Source: Erwinia tracheiphila
GTDB taxonomy: Bacteria; Pseudomonadota; Gammaproteobacteria; Enterobacterales; Enterobacteriaceae
Length of the DNA: 64,000 nt
Assembly: GCF_021365465.1 (NCBI RefSeq)
Contig: NZ_CP089932.1
Coordinates: 186,001 to 250,000, forward strand
Direction of reading: 5' to 3'
Of the stretch, positions 17,479 through 26,202 are shown in pieces (the first letter of the stretch is position 1; every line of letters starts with the position of its first letter). Below the pieces are notes generated by a model. That model ran no database searches and had not been told where the DNA came from. It saw nothing but the letters and a program-made list of their open reading frames with translations. The position numbers were made by a program, and so were the translations under genes.

Positions 17479-18210
17479 ATGAGCAGAAAAGTCGCCATTG
17501 TGACCGGCGCATCTCGCGGTATTGGAGCGGAGATTACCCTGCGCCTTGCTAAAGAGGGCTACGACGTAGTGGTGAACTACGCAAGCAAACAGCAGGAAGT
17601 GCAGGCGGTGGTGTAGCAAATTATTAATGCTGGAGTTAGCGCTTTAGCCGTCAGGGCCGATGTATCTGATGCTGCCGCTGTCGCCGCGCTGTTTGATACA
17701 ACCCTGCAAACCTTTGGCCGCCTGGATTTACTGGTTGACAATGCCGGGGTACTGACCATGTTGCCACTGATTGAGCATGACGACGCATTGTTCAACCGGG
17801 CATTCGCTATTAATGTGCAGGGAACCTTTAATACCCTGCGCGAAGCTGGTAAACGGATGCAGGAAGGCGGCAGAATTATTAATTTATCCAGTTCGGCAAT
17901 CGCGTTAAATATTCCCGGCTATGCCATTTATAATGCCAGTAAAGCGGCGATGGAAGCATTCACCCGCACGTTTGCTAAAGAACTGCGCGGTCGTAAAATT
18001 ACGGTGAATGCCGTGGCTCCGGGACCAGTGGAAACAGAGCTGTTTCTGCAAGGTAAAAGCGAAGAGCAGATTCAGTCACTGGCTAACCTGAACCCCTTTC
18101 AGCGGCTGGGACAGCCAGATGATATTGCCAGCGTCATTTCCTTCCTTGCCAGTGAAGAAAGCCGCTGGATCAATGGCCAGATCATTCGTGCCAATGGAGG
18201 GATGGCCTGA
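17479..18210 (+). pseudogene. SDR-family oxidoreductase with an internal TAG
   Basis: A complete 243-codon SDR apart from one nonsense codon, TAG at 17614-17616 (codon 46). N-terminal [15 protein letters not shown] (cofactor Gly motif), then after the stop DNAGVL, the Ser of NLSSSAIAL, the YNASK catalytic Tyr-Lys pair, NAVAPGPVETELF, and FLASEESRWINGQIIRANGG. Good ribosome site (AAGGAG) before ATG 17479. Closest in type to YgfF/FabG-like 3-ketoacyl or sugar reductases; no precise substrate can be given. A single recent mutation, so a restart at Met 17758 could only give a protein without the cofactor site. Confidence 0.85.
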
Positions 18211-18322
18211 TCGCTATTTCTTTTACTCGCAACAGAGCATTAGCCTTTGGCTATGTCGGCATTTTTCCGAGGGATTGAGCGCGTTTATATCCGTAAGCCT
18301 TTTGAATTAGGGGTGTCAAAAT

Positions 18323-19258
18323 ATGGAATTTAAAGATTATTATGCTTTGCTTGAGGTGGAGCCCCCGTAGATTTAAAAGCGATTAAAACTGCATACCGGC
18401 GTCTGGCCCGTAAATATCACCCGGATGTCAGCGAGGAGAAAGAGGCCGAAAGCAAGCTTAAGGAAATGGCGGAAGCCTATGAAGTTCTTAAGGACAGCGA
18501 AAAGCATGCTGAATATGATCTGTTACGTCAACATCGCCACGATCCACGCTTCGCAGAAGGACCTGCTGAGTATGAACAATCTGAGGAGCGCTGGCACGGC
18601 GATTATTCTGCTTTTTTTGAATCTCTGTTTGGTCAGTACTCCTCTGGTCGTTTCCGCCAGCATGCCGACAGCCCGGCCCCGCGACGTGGTCAGGATGTTG
18701 AAATGTCAGTGCCCGTGTTTCTCGAAGAGACACTTATCGGCGAAAGTCGCACTCTTTCTTATCCGTTACCTGAATTGGACGCGCATGGTCGTCAGATTGG
18801 GGAAACCACGAAAACGCTTAAGGTTAAAATCCCGGCTGGCGTGGTCGATGGCGAGCGCATACGGCTTAAAGGGCAAGGCGTGGCGGGAGTCAACGGAGGT
18901 AACAGTGGCGATCTCTATTTAATCATTAAAGTTGCACCGCATCCGTTATTTGAAATAGCAGGGCAGAATCTGCAAATTTTGGTGCCTCTGGCCCCGTGGG
19001 AAGCGGCGTTTAGGTACAACGGTTGAGATTCCTACCCTGACGGGGAGAATTGCGCTGAACATACCTACTGGCAGTCAGAAAGGCCAAAAACTGCGAATCA
19101 AAGGTAAAGGATTGGGTAAAACCACCGTGGGCGATCTTATTGCCATTCTTAATATTGTTATGCCGCCGAAAAACAATGATAAAACCCGTGAGTTGTGGCG
19201 TGAGCTTGTGGATCAGGCTGCATTTTATCCCCGCACTGAATGGGAGTCGAAACGATGA
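18323..19258 (+). pseudogene. cbpA: cbpA (DnaJ-like co-chaperone), two frameshifts
   Basis: Curved-DNA-binding protein A homologue. [14 protein letters not shown] at the start, then a frameshift in the C-run at about 18363-18368; the next frame gives [20 protein letters not shown] with the J-domain HPD motif, then [36 protein letters not shown] and [25 protein letters not shown] second frameshift (one extra T at about 19014) precedes the last 80 residues ([36 protein letters not shown]). All parts of CbpA are present, so decay is recent. It overlaps cbpM by 4 bases, as is normal for this operon. Confidence 0.92.
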
Positions 19259-19540
19259 CAGAGCAACACTTTACCGCAATTGAAATCTGCCAGGTGGTGG
19301 AGTTAGGGGGCATTTTCCCACTCTTTGCGGAAGCTGAATGGCTTTTTGATTTCGCGGCGCTGTACTCTTTGAAGCGGATTTGCCGCCTGCGTATTGAACT
19401 TGGAGCTTGAATGGCCCGGCGCTGCTGTGGCACTGACGCTGCTCGACCAGGTCGAGAGGCTTACGCAGGAAAACAAGCAGCTCAGGCACCAGATTTCCAG
19501 GTTGCTGCACCAGCCGAATGAGGCTATTTTTGAGGAGTAA
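19255..19540 (+). pseudogene. cbpM: cbpM (CbpA modulator), frameshifted and internally deleted
   Basis: Starts in the ATGA overlap with cbp[14 protein letters not shown] resembles CbpM, then about ten residues of the GISEEELNEIV region are missing, and the frame shifts near 19400; the downstream frame gives LELEWPGAAVALTLLDQVERL and ENKQLRHQISRLL, matching CbpM DWPGIAVALTLMDDIAHL. CbpM normally inhibits CbpA, so the two genes have decayed together. Confidence 0.85.
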
Positions 19541-19543
19541 CCC

Positions 19544-19577
19544 GTGAGGCAGGGGAAGTGTGCCCCTGCCATCTCAC
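19544..19577. terminator. GC-rich hairpin between converging genes
   Basis: GTGAGGCAGGGG (19544-19555) pairs with CCCCTGCC (19563-19570) and CTCAC (19573-19577). It lies between cbpM on + and the secreted-protein gene on -, so it probably served as a shared terminator. No strong T-run on either side. Confidence 0.5.
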
Positions 19578-19581
19578 AGCG

Positions 19582-19917
19582 TTAATCTTGGCTCTGGTAT
19601 TCGTTAGATGTTGCATCCTCGCAGGCCTGCGCGCTCTGACGTGCAACCGTCTTTTGTTCTTCACTCAGATTCATCCATGCTGCCACCACCGTTCTTGCTT
19701 CGTCTTCATCAAACGGCTGATTATCCTGCTGTGTGGACTGCGGAGAGAGGGTTTGTAATCTGGCGATATACTCGTCGGCAGAACCCGTAAATTTTTCCTG
19801 AGTGACAACCTTGCAGAGACTGGCGATATAGCTTTGTGCCGGATCGTCAGCATCACCTTCAGCGTGGGCTGCAGTGGCTAGGGTTGCGGCGGCGAGCAGC
19901 GATATCACTTTTTTCAT
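19582..19917 (-). CDS. small secreted protein of unknown function
   Basis: 111 residues with a clear signal peptide (KKVISLLAAATLATAAHAEG, cleavage after AHA). The mature part is about 92 residues, acidic, helical, with two cysteines (SLCKVV and SAQACED) that could form a disulfide. Ribosome site AAGGAG lies upstream of ATG 19917. Size, charge and disulfide recall small acid-stress periplasmic proteins such as HdeA/HdeB, but I see no sequence match to them. I do not recognise the family. Confidence 0.7.
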   Translation of the reverse strand: MKKVISLLAAATLATAAHAEGDADDPAQSYIASLCKVVTQEKFTGSADEYIARLQTLSPQSTQQDNQPFDEDEARTVVAAWMNLSEEQKTVARQSAQACEDATSNEYQSQD

Positions 19918-20219
19918 ATCTGCTCCTTATGAACAGTAAAAATTGAATTAAATCAGTACAGACAGCCTGTCGCGTTCAACTGGAGAACGCCCGGCTTTTG
20001 TCAAACACAGTGAAGATATTGCCTGAATCAAGTGATGACTTCATGCAAAATCGGGTGGTTGTGCTAATTTTTTGATTTTTATCGAAGGGAAATGAGTAGC
20101 AGGGAGAGGGCAGATCAAAAGCTGACGGTAAACCGTCATCGCTGAATCTGGCAACAATGGACCTTACAGCAAAGAGAATTAAATGCGCCACAGCGCGCTG
20201 GCCGTGGCGGATACAGGGG
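19918..20219. other. intergenic stretch, no supported gene
   Basis: About 300 bases. A 71-codon minus-strand frame at 19976-20191 has no ribosome site or family features. Likely the promoter region of the secreted-protein gene at its left end. Confidence 0.5.
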
Positions 20220-20672
20220 TTATTCAGGCATTACTGAGGAATGGTGAGAAGAAATCAGCCACTTTTCGCCGTTCCAGCTATAGGTAAAGGTATAACGCGC
20301 TGCTGTTTTGCTACCGTTGCTAAAAGTAAAGGTGTAGGTGCCGATATCAACGGCTTTATTACAACCAATGCGGACGGTACGACTGTCAATATGTCCAACG
20401 GGTTTTTTAGCCAGGAATTTCTTGAAATAGTCGATTCTTTCTTCGTCAGTCAGACGAACTTTATTAGACAGCGTTGGGAGCAGGACAGCATCGGAAAGGT
20501 AATGGTCTGATACGGTTTTTGCGTCACCGGTTTTAAGAGAATCGTTCCAGCGCTCGAACATTGCAGCAACTTCCGCTTCAGTCATTTTAACGCATGGTGT
20601 AGATTCCTGAGCAAAAGCTGCTGAAGAGGTCAGTACAGCGGCAATCATCAGTCCTGTAATTCCTGTTTTCAT
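20220..20672 (-). CDS. SgcJ/EcaC-type (SnoaL-like fold) secreted protein
   Basis: 150 residues. Signal peptide KTGITGLMIAAVLTSSAAFA, then a single cystatin-like alpha+beta domain with the family pattern: EAEVAAMFERWNDSLKTGDA, VSDHYLSDAVLLPTLSNKVR, RIDYFKKFLAKKPVG, RTVRIGCNKAVDIGTYTFTF and YTFTYSWNGEKWLISSHHSS. The ending YTFxYxWxxxKWLIxxHHSS is characteristic of the SgcJ/EcaC/CaMKII-association-like family, whose bacterial members are mostly of unknown function. GGAG ribosome site upstream of ATG 20672. Intact and probably monocistronic. Confidence 0.8.
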   Translation of the reverse strand: MKTGITGLMIAAVLTSSAAFAQESTPCVKMTEAEVAAMFERWNDSLKTGDAKTVSDHYLSDAVLLPTLSNKVRLTDEERIDYFKKFLAKKPVGHIDSRTVRIGCNKAVDIGTYTFTFSNGSKTAARYTFTYSWNGEKWLISSHHSSVMPE

Positions 20673-20832
20673 TTATCATCTCCTTGGTGATTTAAATTCA
20701 GAAGATAGCACAATGATCTAAATGGAAATTAAATAGCAACGCCGAATAGTCGATCACTTTGAAGGAACTCAGCCCGGATTGTGCGATCTGAGCAATCGCC
20801 AAACCAAAACAAATCACCAACCGGACTGAGCG

Positions 20833-21058
20833 ATGCCGGTCATCGCACCACTGCCCCGCAGTGAACGACGCCTGATGCAGAAAACCATCCATAAAACCCG
20901 CGATAAAAATTATGCCCGCAGACTGATCGCCATGCTGATGTTGCACCGGGGAGACCGTGTCAGCGATGCCACCAGAACACTCTGCTGCCCTGTTCATCTG
21001 CCGGACGCCGGATTAACTGGTTTACCCGGTCGGGCGTTGAAGGTCTGAAATCTTTATC
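20833..21058 (+). pseudogene. IS630 transposase, N-terminal piece
   Basis: MPVIAPLPRSERRLMQKTIH, DKNYARRLIAMLMLHRGDR and VSDATRTLCC match the N-terminal HTH of IS630-family transposases. A one-base loss after TLCC shifts the frame; the other frame then gives RRINWFTRSGVEGLKSLS up to the IS481 junction at 21058. Confidence 0.85.
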
Positions 21059-22259
21059 TGTATTAGTCGCGACTTGATCTGACACTGGACCTTGAAAGGT
21101 TGAGAGTTACCGGTTTTGATATGGGTGTCTAATCCTTAAACAAAACGCGAGGTAACTCTCATGATTCATACTAACAATCCCATCATCAAACACAAAGCCG
21201 GCCTGCTCAATCTCGCCGAAGAACTCGGTAACGTATCAAAAGCCTGCAAGATCATGGGCGTGTCACGCGACACGTTTTACCGTTATCAGGAACTGGCTGC
21301 TGAAGGCGGCATCGATGCGCTGATTAACCAGAACCGCCGCGTCCCCAACCTGAAGAACCGCGCCGACGAAGCCACTGAACGCGCTGTTGTTGAATATGCC
21401 GTTGAGTTCCCGGCCCACGGGCAACACCGGACCAGTAATGAGCTGCGTAAAAAAGGCGTGTTTATCTCCGGTAGCGGCGTGCGCTCCATCTGGCAACGGC
21501 ACGACCTGGAGAACTTCCGTAAACGCCTGAAGGCACTTGAGGAAAAGGTCGCCAGAGAAGGCATCGTGCTTACCGACGCTCAAATCGCAGCGCTGGAGAA
21601 GAAGGCCCACGATGACGAGGCCAGCGGAGAAATCGAAACTGCTCACCCGGGTTATCTCGGGTCGCAGGACACCTTCTACGTGGGCAATCTGAAAGGTGTG
21701 GGTCGTATCTACCAGCAGACGTTCGTGGATACGTACTCGAAAGTGGCACACTGCAAGCTGTATACGAGTAAAACGCCGATCACCGCCGCAGACCTGCTCA
21801 ATGATCGCGTACTGCCGTTCTACGAGGCTCAGGGACTGCCGATGCTGAGGATCCTGACCGACAGGGGAACGGAGTACTGTGGTAAGGTGGAGCAGCATGA
21901 TTACCAGCTGTATCTGGCCATCAACGATATCGACCATACAAAAACGAAGGCGATGTCTCCGCAGACGAACGGCATCTGCGAGCGCTTCCATAAAACTATT
22001 TTGCAGGATTTTTATCAGGTTACGTTCCGTAAGAAGTTATACGAAGACCTGGAGAGCCTGCAAACGGATCTGGACAACTGGTTGTGGCATTACAATAATG
22101 AGCGAACTCATCAGGGAAAAATGTGCTGCGGGCGTACGCCAATGGCCACGTTACTTGATGGTAAACGAGTCTGGGCAGAAAAAAATCTGAACCAGATGTA
22201 ATCTGACAGACACCTGTATAAATAACCGGTAACTGTCAGATCAGGTCTGAGCTAGTACA
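21059..22259 (+). mobile_element. IS481-family insertion sequence, copy 2 (1201 bp)
   Basis: TGTATTAGTCGCGAC at 21059 to GTCTGAGCTAGTACA at 22259. Left flank CTTTATC (21052-21058); right flank CATAAAG (22260-22266), which is not the same sequence but the complement of CTTTATG found right of copy 3. Inserted in the IS630 transposase gene. Confidence 0.95.
21161..22201 (+). CDS. IS481-family transposase (copy 2)
   Basis: 346 residues, intact, with the same HTH and DDE core as the other copies (TFVDTYSKVA, ILTDRGTEYCG, ICERFHK). Differs from copy 3 at a single residue that I can see (KVEQHDY here, KVGQHDY there), so these two duplicated recently or have been homogenised. Confidence 0.96.
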   Translation: MIHTNNPIIKHKAGLLNLAEELGNVSKACKIMGVSRDTFYRYQELAAEGGIDALINQNRRVPNLKNRADEATERAVVEYAVEFPAHGQHRTSNELRKKGVFISGSGVRSIWQRHDLENFRKRLKALEEKVAREGIVLTDAQIAALEKKAHDDEASGEIETAHPGYLGSQDTFYVGNLKGVGRIYQQTFVDTYSKVAHCKLYTSKTPITAADLLNDRVLPFYEAQGLPMLRILTDRGTEYCGKVEQHDYQLYLAINDIDHTKTKAMSPQTNGICERFHKTILQDFYQVTFRKKLYEDLESLQTDLDNWLWHYNNERTHQGKMCCGRTPMATLLDGKRVWAEKNLNQM

Positions 22260-23014
22260 CATAAAGTGGCGAACTTTTCTCAGCAGTGGCCACATTGAAC
22301 GACACTGATCATTCCCGGTTATCGTGTCGTGAAGCGCCTGCCATAACCGTTCAACGTGGTTCACCCACAGCGGGTAAATCACGCTGAACTTCGGGGTCGC
22401 TTTCAGCTGGCGCTGAACTTCATGGCTCTTGTGGATGATGCCGTTATCAACGATCAGTGTGATTGTTTTTGCACACCGGTAACCTGCCTTCAGGTGCTTA
22501 AGCAGGCTGATAAACAGCACCGAACTTTTGCTATTACCGCCAACGTAGCTGACTTTACCTGTGCCACTATGCCGTGCGCCTGCCAGATAGTATTTTTTAT
22601 TCTGACCGGGTGTTACCACCTGTTTTTGTTGTCCGCGGACCTGCCAGTCTGCACCGATTTTTGGGTTGAGATGGATATCCACCTCATCTTCGTAAAACAC
22701 AGGATGCTCCCGGCTACACTTCGTCAGCGCCGTGCTTATTGCCGTCATTTTCTCTTCTTTGTGTGGGACGCGGATGCGCAATGTCGGGTGCGGACCTGCG
22801 CTGCGCCACACCACACCCCCTGTCGGCAGCCAGCGACGGACTGTCCCGGCATGTAACTGACAGCCGGTTATCTCGTTGTTTTTTATTGCCATAAGCGCAG
22901 TGCTCCAGCGTGAACGCTGATAACCAGAATCACCGGGAAAGTGCTTTATCAGTCCACGTAACAATGTGCAGATATGTTCGTAAGTCCAGCGGCGGGAACA
23001 CCCGGCGGATAAAG
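22260..23014 (-). pseudogene. IS630 transposase, central piece, inverted
   Basis: Read on minus it begins LSAGCSRRWTYEHICTLLRG, directly continuing the N-terminal piece (LKSLS), and runs through FYEDEVDIHLNPKIGADWQ (first catalytic Asp region), SYVGGNSKSSVLFISLLKHL, ITLIVDNGIIHKS (second Asp) and WVNHVERLWQALHDTITGND (Glu) to KVRHFM, which continues into the C-terminal piece on +. A few residues are missing before WVNHVERLW (IYPLWVNHV rather than IYQPVYSPWVNHV). Confidence 0.9.
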
Positions 23015-24215
23015 TGTACTAGCTCAGACCTGATCTGACAGTTACCGGTTATTTATACAGGTGTCTGTCAGATTACATCTGGTTCAGATTTTTTTCTGCC
23101 CAGACTCGTTTACCATCAAGTAACGTGGCCATTGGCGTACGCCCGCAGCACATTTTTCCCTGATGAGTTCGCTCATTATTGTAATGCCACAACCAGTTGT
23201 CCAGATCCGTTTGCAGGCTCTCCAGGTCTTCGTATAACTTCTTACGGAACGTAACCTGATAAAAATCCTGCAAAATAGTTTTATGGAAGCGCTCGCAGAT
23301 GCCGTTCGTCTGCGGAGACATCGCCTTCGTTTTTGTATGGTCGATATCGTTGATGGCCAGATACAGCTGGTAATCATGCTGCCCCACCTTACCACAGTAC
23401 TCCGTTCCCCTGTCGGTCAGGATCCTCAGCATCGGCAGTCCCTGAGCCTCGTAGAACGGCAGTACGCGATCATTGAGCAGGTCTGCGGCGGTGATCGGCG
23501 TTTTACTCGTATACAGCTTGCAGTGTGCCACTTTCGAGTACGTATCCACGAACGTCTGCTGGTAGATACGACCCACACCTTTCAGATTGCCCACGTAGAA
23601 GGTGTCCTGCGACCCGAGATAACCCGGGTGAGCAGTTTCGATTTCTCCGCTGGCCTCGTCATCGTGGGCCTTCTTCTCCAGCGCTGCGATTTGAGCGTCG
23701 GTAAGCACGATGCCTTCTCTGGCGACCTTTTCCTCAAGTGCCTTCAGGCGTTTACGGAAGTTCTCCAGGTCGTGCCGTTGCCAGATGGAGCGCACGCCGC
23801 TACCGGAGATAAACACGCCTTTTTTACGCAGCTCATTACTGGTCCGGTGTTGCCCGTGGGCCGGGAACTCAACGGCATATTCAACAACAGCGCGTTCAGT
23901 GGCTTCGTCGGCGCGGTTCTTCAGGTTGGGGACGCGGCGGTTCTGGTTAATCAGCGCATCGATGCCGCCTTCAGCAGCCAGTTCCTGATAACGGTAAAAC
24001 GTGTCGCGTGACACGCCCATGATCTTGCAGGCTTTTGATACGTTACCGAGTTCTTCGGCGAGATTGAGCAGGCCGGCTTTGTGTTTGATGATGGGATTGT
24101 TAGTATGAATCATGAGAGTTACCTCGCGTTTTGTTTAAGGATTAGACACCCATATCAAAACCGGTAACTCTCAACCTTTCAAGGTCCAGTGTCAGATCAA
24201 GTCGCGACTAATACA
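23015..24215 (-). mobile_element. IS481-family insertion sequence, copy 3 (1201 bp)
   Basis: TGTACTAGCTCAGAC at 23015 to GTCGCGACTAATACA at 24215. Left flank GATAAAG (23008-23014) is the complement of CTTTATC left of copy 2; right flank CTTTATG (24216-24222). Opposite orientation to copy 2. Confidence 0.95.
23073..24113 (-). CDS. IS481-family transposase (copy 3)
   Basis: 346 residues, intact, virtually identical to copy 2 and in opposite orientation. HTH and DDE residues as described there. The near-identity provides about 1.2 kb of inverted homology, enough for recombination that flips the 755 bases between the two copies. Confidence 0.96.
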   Translation of the reverse strand: MIHTNNPIIKHKAGLLNLAEELGNVSKACKIMGVSRDTFYRYQELAAEGGIDALINQNRRVPNLKNRADEATERAVVEYAVEFPAHGQHRTSNELRKKGVFISGSGVRSIWQRHDLENFRKRLKALEEKVAREGIVLTDAQIAALEKKAHDDEASGEIETAHPGYLGSQDTFYVGNLKGVGRIYQQTFVDTYSKVAHCKLYTSKTPITAADLLNDRVLPFYEAQGLPMLRILTDRGTEYCGKVGQHDYQLYLAINDIDHTKTKAMSPQTNGICERFHKTILQDFYQVTFRKKLYEDLESLQTDLDNWLWHYNNERTHQGKMCCGRTPMATLLDGKRVWAEKNLNQM

Positions 24216-24273
24216 CTTTATGGAAACGGCCAGCCCCTTCCCCGGCGGGAAACATGGTCTGGCAAAAGTGTAG
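24216..24273 (+). pseudogene. IS630 transposase, C-terminal piece
   Basis: After the seven-base flank CTTTATG the reading METASPFPGGKHGLAKV-stop (to TAG at 24271-24273) is the standard C-terminus of this IS630 type, continuing KVRHFM of the inverted central piece. Confidence 0.85.
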
Positions 24274-24295
24274 TGGTATCAGGCGCAGCTATTTA

Positions 24296-24671
24296 AATGA
24301 TATTTTTGATCTTCTATCTTTTATCCAAAGAGGTTGATAATGTTTTTTATTATTTAAAATTGTTATTTTAAAGTTAATATTACAACTCAATTATGAGGTC
24401 AATGTGTTGCAATTTATATTATCTATAATGAGAAAATAAATTTTTCTGTAAATCGCCTGACTTTTCGTTTTTGCAGGATGCTCTCAATGTGACTAAATAG
24501 CTGTGTCTGATGCCGCTACATCTGCTGTTTGCTGCTCTGTGGTCTGGCGGTAAGGACATCACATCAAAGGCCCGAGGTATGCGGTCAGGCAAAGAAAGTA
24601 GCTTCAACGTCTTACCGGGTATGTGCTGGCCAAAAGCGGAGTGCTACAGCGATCATTTACCCATAAGCAAA
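24296..24671. other. intergenic stretch with a MITE-like repeat
   Basis: 376 bases right of the IS630 end, AT-rich to 24450, with no supported gene. Bases 24494-24647 match 31071-31225 (see that entry). Confidence 0.5.
24494..24647. repeat. diverged repeat, copy A, with IS630-like end
   Basis: Begins TAAATAGCTGTGTCTGATGC, close to the IS630 right terminus read on minus (TAAATAGCTGCGCCTGATAC). The following about 125 bases align with 31071-31225 (shared landmarks: CCGCTACA, GCGGTCAGGCAAAGAAA/ACGGTCAGACAAAGAAA, GGCCAAAAG.GGAG) but not with the interior of the IS630 copy here. Non-coding as far as I can see. Confidence 0.6.
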
Positions 24672-24708
24672 CAGCCCTTTATTGCCGTTATATTGTAATA
24701 AAGGGCTG
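24672..24708 (-). terminator. terminator of the uronate operon
   Basis: Perfect 12-bp inverted repeat CAGCCCTTTATT (24672-24683) and AATAAAGGGCTG (24697-24708); on the minus strand it is followed by TTTGCTTA. It lies 36 bases beyond the stop of the last operon gene. Confidence 0.8.
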
Positions 24709-24743
24709 CGTATTAATAGTAGCCTTCACTGAGTGAGTTCAGA

Positions 24744-25385
24744 TCACACCTCAAGTCGTTTTTTAACCCAGTCAGTTATTCTGCTCTCTTTGCCATGCGT
24801 AAACAGACATTGCTGAAAGCGTTCGCCACCAACGGCTGTTTTAATCAGTTCAGGGTCAATAGCCGACAGGCTGTCCAGGTAATCCTCTTTGATTACAGCA
24901 CTTTTAACCTGATTCAGCAGACCCGCATTACGAACCTGAGGCTCTTTCCTGTCTGCCGGATAACCTTCACCTCGTCGACCTGTAAAGGCCTTTTCAAAGA
25001 TGTAACGCACATTCAGCTCTGCTCCCCAACCAAAGCCTTTAGCAAAGGGCAGTGAAAGGGCATTACCGTTATTAATCTGGGCGAAGAGAAACGCATCGGC
25101 CGGGTCAATACAATATCCGCAGACTACCCCCGGATGTATATTGAGCGACAGTAATGCTCCCTGGCCCGTGCCACAACCCGTAATAACAAAATCTATCGCC
25201 CTGGCATTGAGTAAGATACTGGCCATAATGCCGAGATGGATGTAGGTCAGATGATGATCCTGCTCATCGCTCATGCCAACGTTAAATACGGCATCGCCAT
25301 TCTCTTTCGCCACAGCGTTTAGCTGTTCCAGTACCAGCGCATTTTTCCCTGCCTGGCTGTTTTCCATCATTAAAGCAATATTCAT
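24744..25385 (-). CDS. RpiB/LacAB-family sugar isomerase, DhuI-like
   Basis: 213 residues from ATG 25385, chosen because GCAGGAGACAAC stands just before it (an upstream in-frame ATG has none). Fold signature of RpiB-type isomerases: NVGMSDEQDHHLTYIHLGI in the middle and FVITGCGTGQGALLSLN with the catalytic Cys71. RpiB proper has about 150 residues; this one has a C-terminal extension with GRRGEGYPADRKE. It is the last gene of an operon with a KduD-type dehydrogenase and a GH105 hydrolase. In streptococci an RpiB-like isomerase (DhuI) paired with an SDR (DhuD) converts 4-deoxy-5-hexosulose uronate, replacing KduI. The same role is likely here, by inference from the pairing. Confidence 0.7.
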   Translation of the reverse strand: MNIALMMENSQAGKNALVLEQLNAVAKENGDAVFNVGMSDEQDHHLTYIHLGIMASILLNARAIDFVITGCGTGQGALLSLNIHPGVVCGYCIDPADAFLFAQINNGNALSLPFAKGFGWGAELNVRYIFEKAFTGRRGEGYPADRKEPQVRNAGLLNQVKSAVIKEDYLDSLSAIDPELIKTAVGGERFQQCLFTHGKESRITDWVKKRLEV

Positions 25386-25427
25386 GTTGTCTCCTGCATT
25401 GGACATTGAGTTTTTAACAGAGTGGAA

Positions 25428-26189
25428 TCAGCGGGCAAGCCAGCCGCCATCTACCGCAAGGGTAAAGCCGTTTATATAGTCAGACGCTTTCGATGCCAGG
25501 AATACCGCCGGGCCAGCCAAATCGTCAGGCTGCCCCCAGCGTCCGGCAGGAATGCGGGAAACAATTTCTTCACGTCGTGTTTCATCTTTACGCAGCATTT
25601 CGGTGTTATTGGTGCTGAAGTATCCCGGAGCCAGTGTGTTGACATTGATATTGTATCTGGCCCATTCGTTGGCCAGTTCCCGCGTCAGCCCGATGAGCGC
25701 GCTTTTTGACGCTGTGTAGGAAGGCACCCGAATACCTCCCTGAAAGGAAAGCATGGAGGCGATATTGATGATTTTCCCTCCCTTTCCCTGGGCAATAAAC
25801 TGCCGTGCAACCCACTGTGATAAGAAGAACACGGTCTTGATGTTAACGTTCATCACATCATCCCAGTCCTGCTCATTGAAATTCACAGCATCTTCACGGC
25901 GAATGAGGCCGGCATTGTTAACCAGAATATCAATGTGTCCCATTTCTTTGACTGCATGTTCCAGCATTGCGGGCAATGCATTCTGTTGTAGCAGATTGGC
26001 TTTAAGACTCAGAAATTGTCGTCCCATTGCAGTGATTTGTGCCGCGGTGTCTACAGGATCGCTGCGGTTAAGCGCCACAATGTCACAGCCAGCCTGTGCC
26101 AGACCTGTTGCCATACTTTTCCCTAAACCGGTATTGCATCCGGTGACGATAGCCACCTTTCCGTGAAGAGAAAAATCATTCAGGATCAT
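25428..26189 (-). CDS. kduD: 2-dehydro-3-deoxy-D-gluconate 5-dehydrogenase KduD
   Basis: 253 residues, the normal KduD length. Classical SDR: cofactor motif TGCNTGLG (16-23), NNAG (91-94), catalytic Ser145, Tyr158 and Lys162 (SMLSFQGGIRVPSYTASK), and the KduD-specific stretches GLIRREDAVNF, APGYFSTNN, IPAGRWGQPDDL and GFTLAVDGGWLAR. It reduces the diketo-deoxy-uronate made by the isomerase to 2-keto-3-deoxygluconate, which feeds the KDG pathway. Spacing to the isomerase gene is 42 bases and to the upstream hydrolase 13 bases, so one transcript. Confidence 0.93.
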   Translation of the reverse strand: MILNDFSLHGKVAIVTGCNTGLGKSMATGLAQAGCDIVALNRSDPVDTAAQITAMGRQFLSLKANLLQQNALPAMLEHAVKEMGHIDILVNNAGLIRREDAVNFNEQDWDDVMNVNIKTVFFLSQWVARQFIAQGKGGKIINIASMLSFQGGIRVPSYTASKSALIGLTRELANEWARYNINVNTLAPGYFSTNNTEMLRKDETRREEIVSRIPAGRWGQPDDLAGPAVFLASKASDYINGFTLAVDGGWLAR

Positions 26190-26202
26190 GCGGTTCCCTT
26201 AT

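Larger units (their letters stand above)
20732..24293. mobile_element. IS630-family element broken by two IS481 copies, middle part inverted
   Basis: Left end AATAGCAACGCCGAATAG follows TA at 20730-20731; right end (on minus) AATAGCTGCGCCTGATACC precedes TA at 24294-24295, giving partial terminal inverted repeats and the TA target typical of IS630. Transposase coding is in three pieces (20833-21058 on +, 22260-23014 on -, 24216-24273 on +). Two IS481 copies occupy 21059-22259 and 23015-24215. Their 7-bp flanks show that the central piece was inverted after insertion. Confidence 0.9.

Noticed and set aside
19582..19917. HdeA/HdeB acid-stress chaperone
   Set aside because: Similar size and a Cys pair, but the sequence around the cysteines does not match HdeA or HdeB.
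21263..21991. 242-codon frames antisense to the IS481 transposases (also at 23283-24011)
   Set aside because: Present identically in each copy because of codon composition; the DDE transposase frame is the real gene.
21059..24215. IS481 copies 2 and 3 as a composite transposon carrying the segment between them
   Set aside because: The swapped 7-bp flanks and the restored IS630 frame show two independent insertions and an inversion, not joint transposition.
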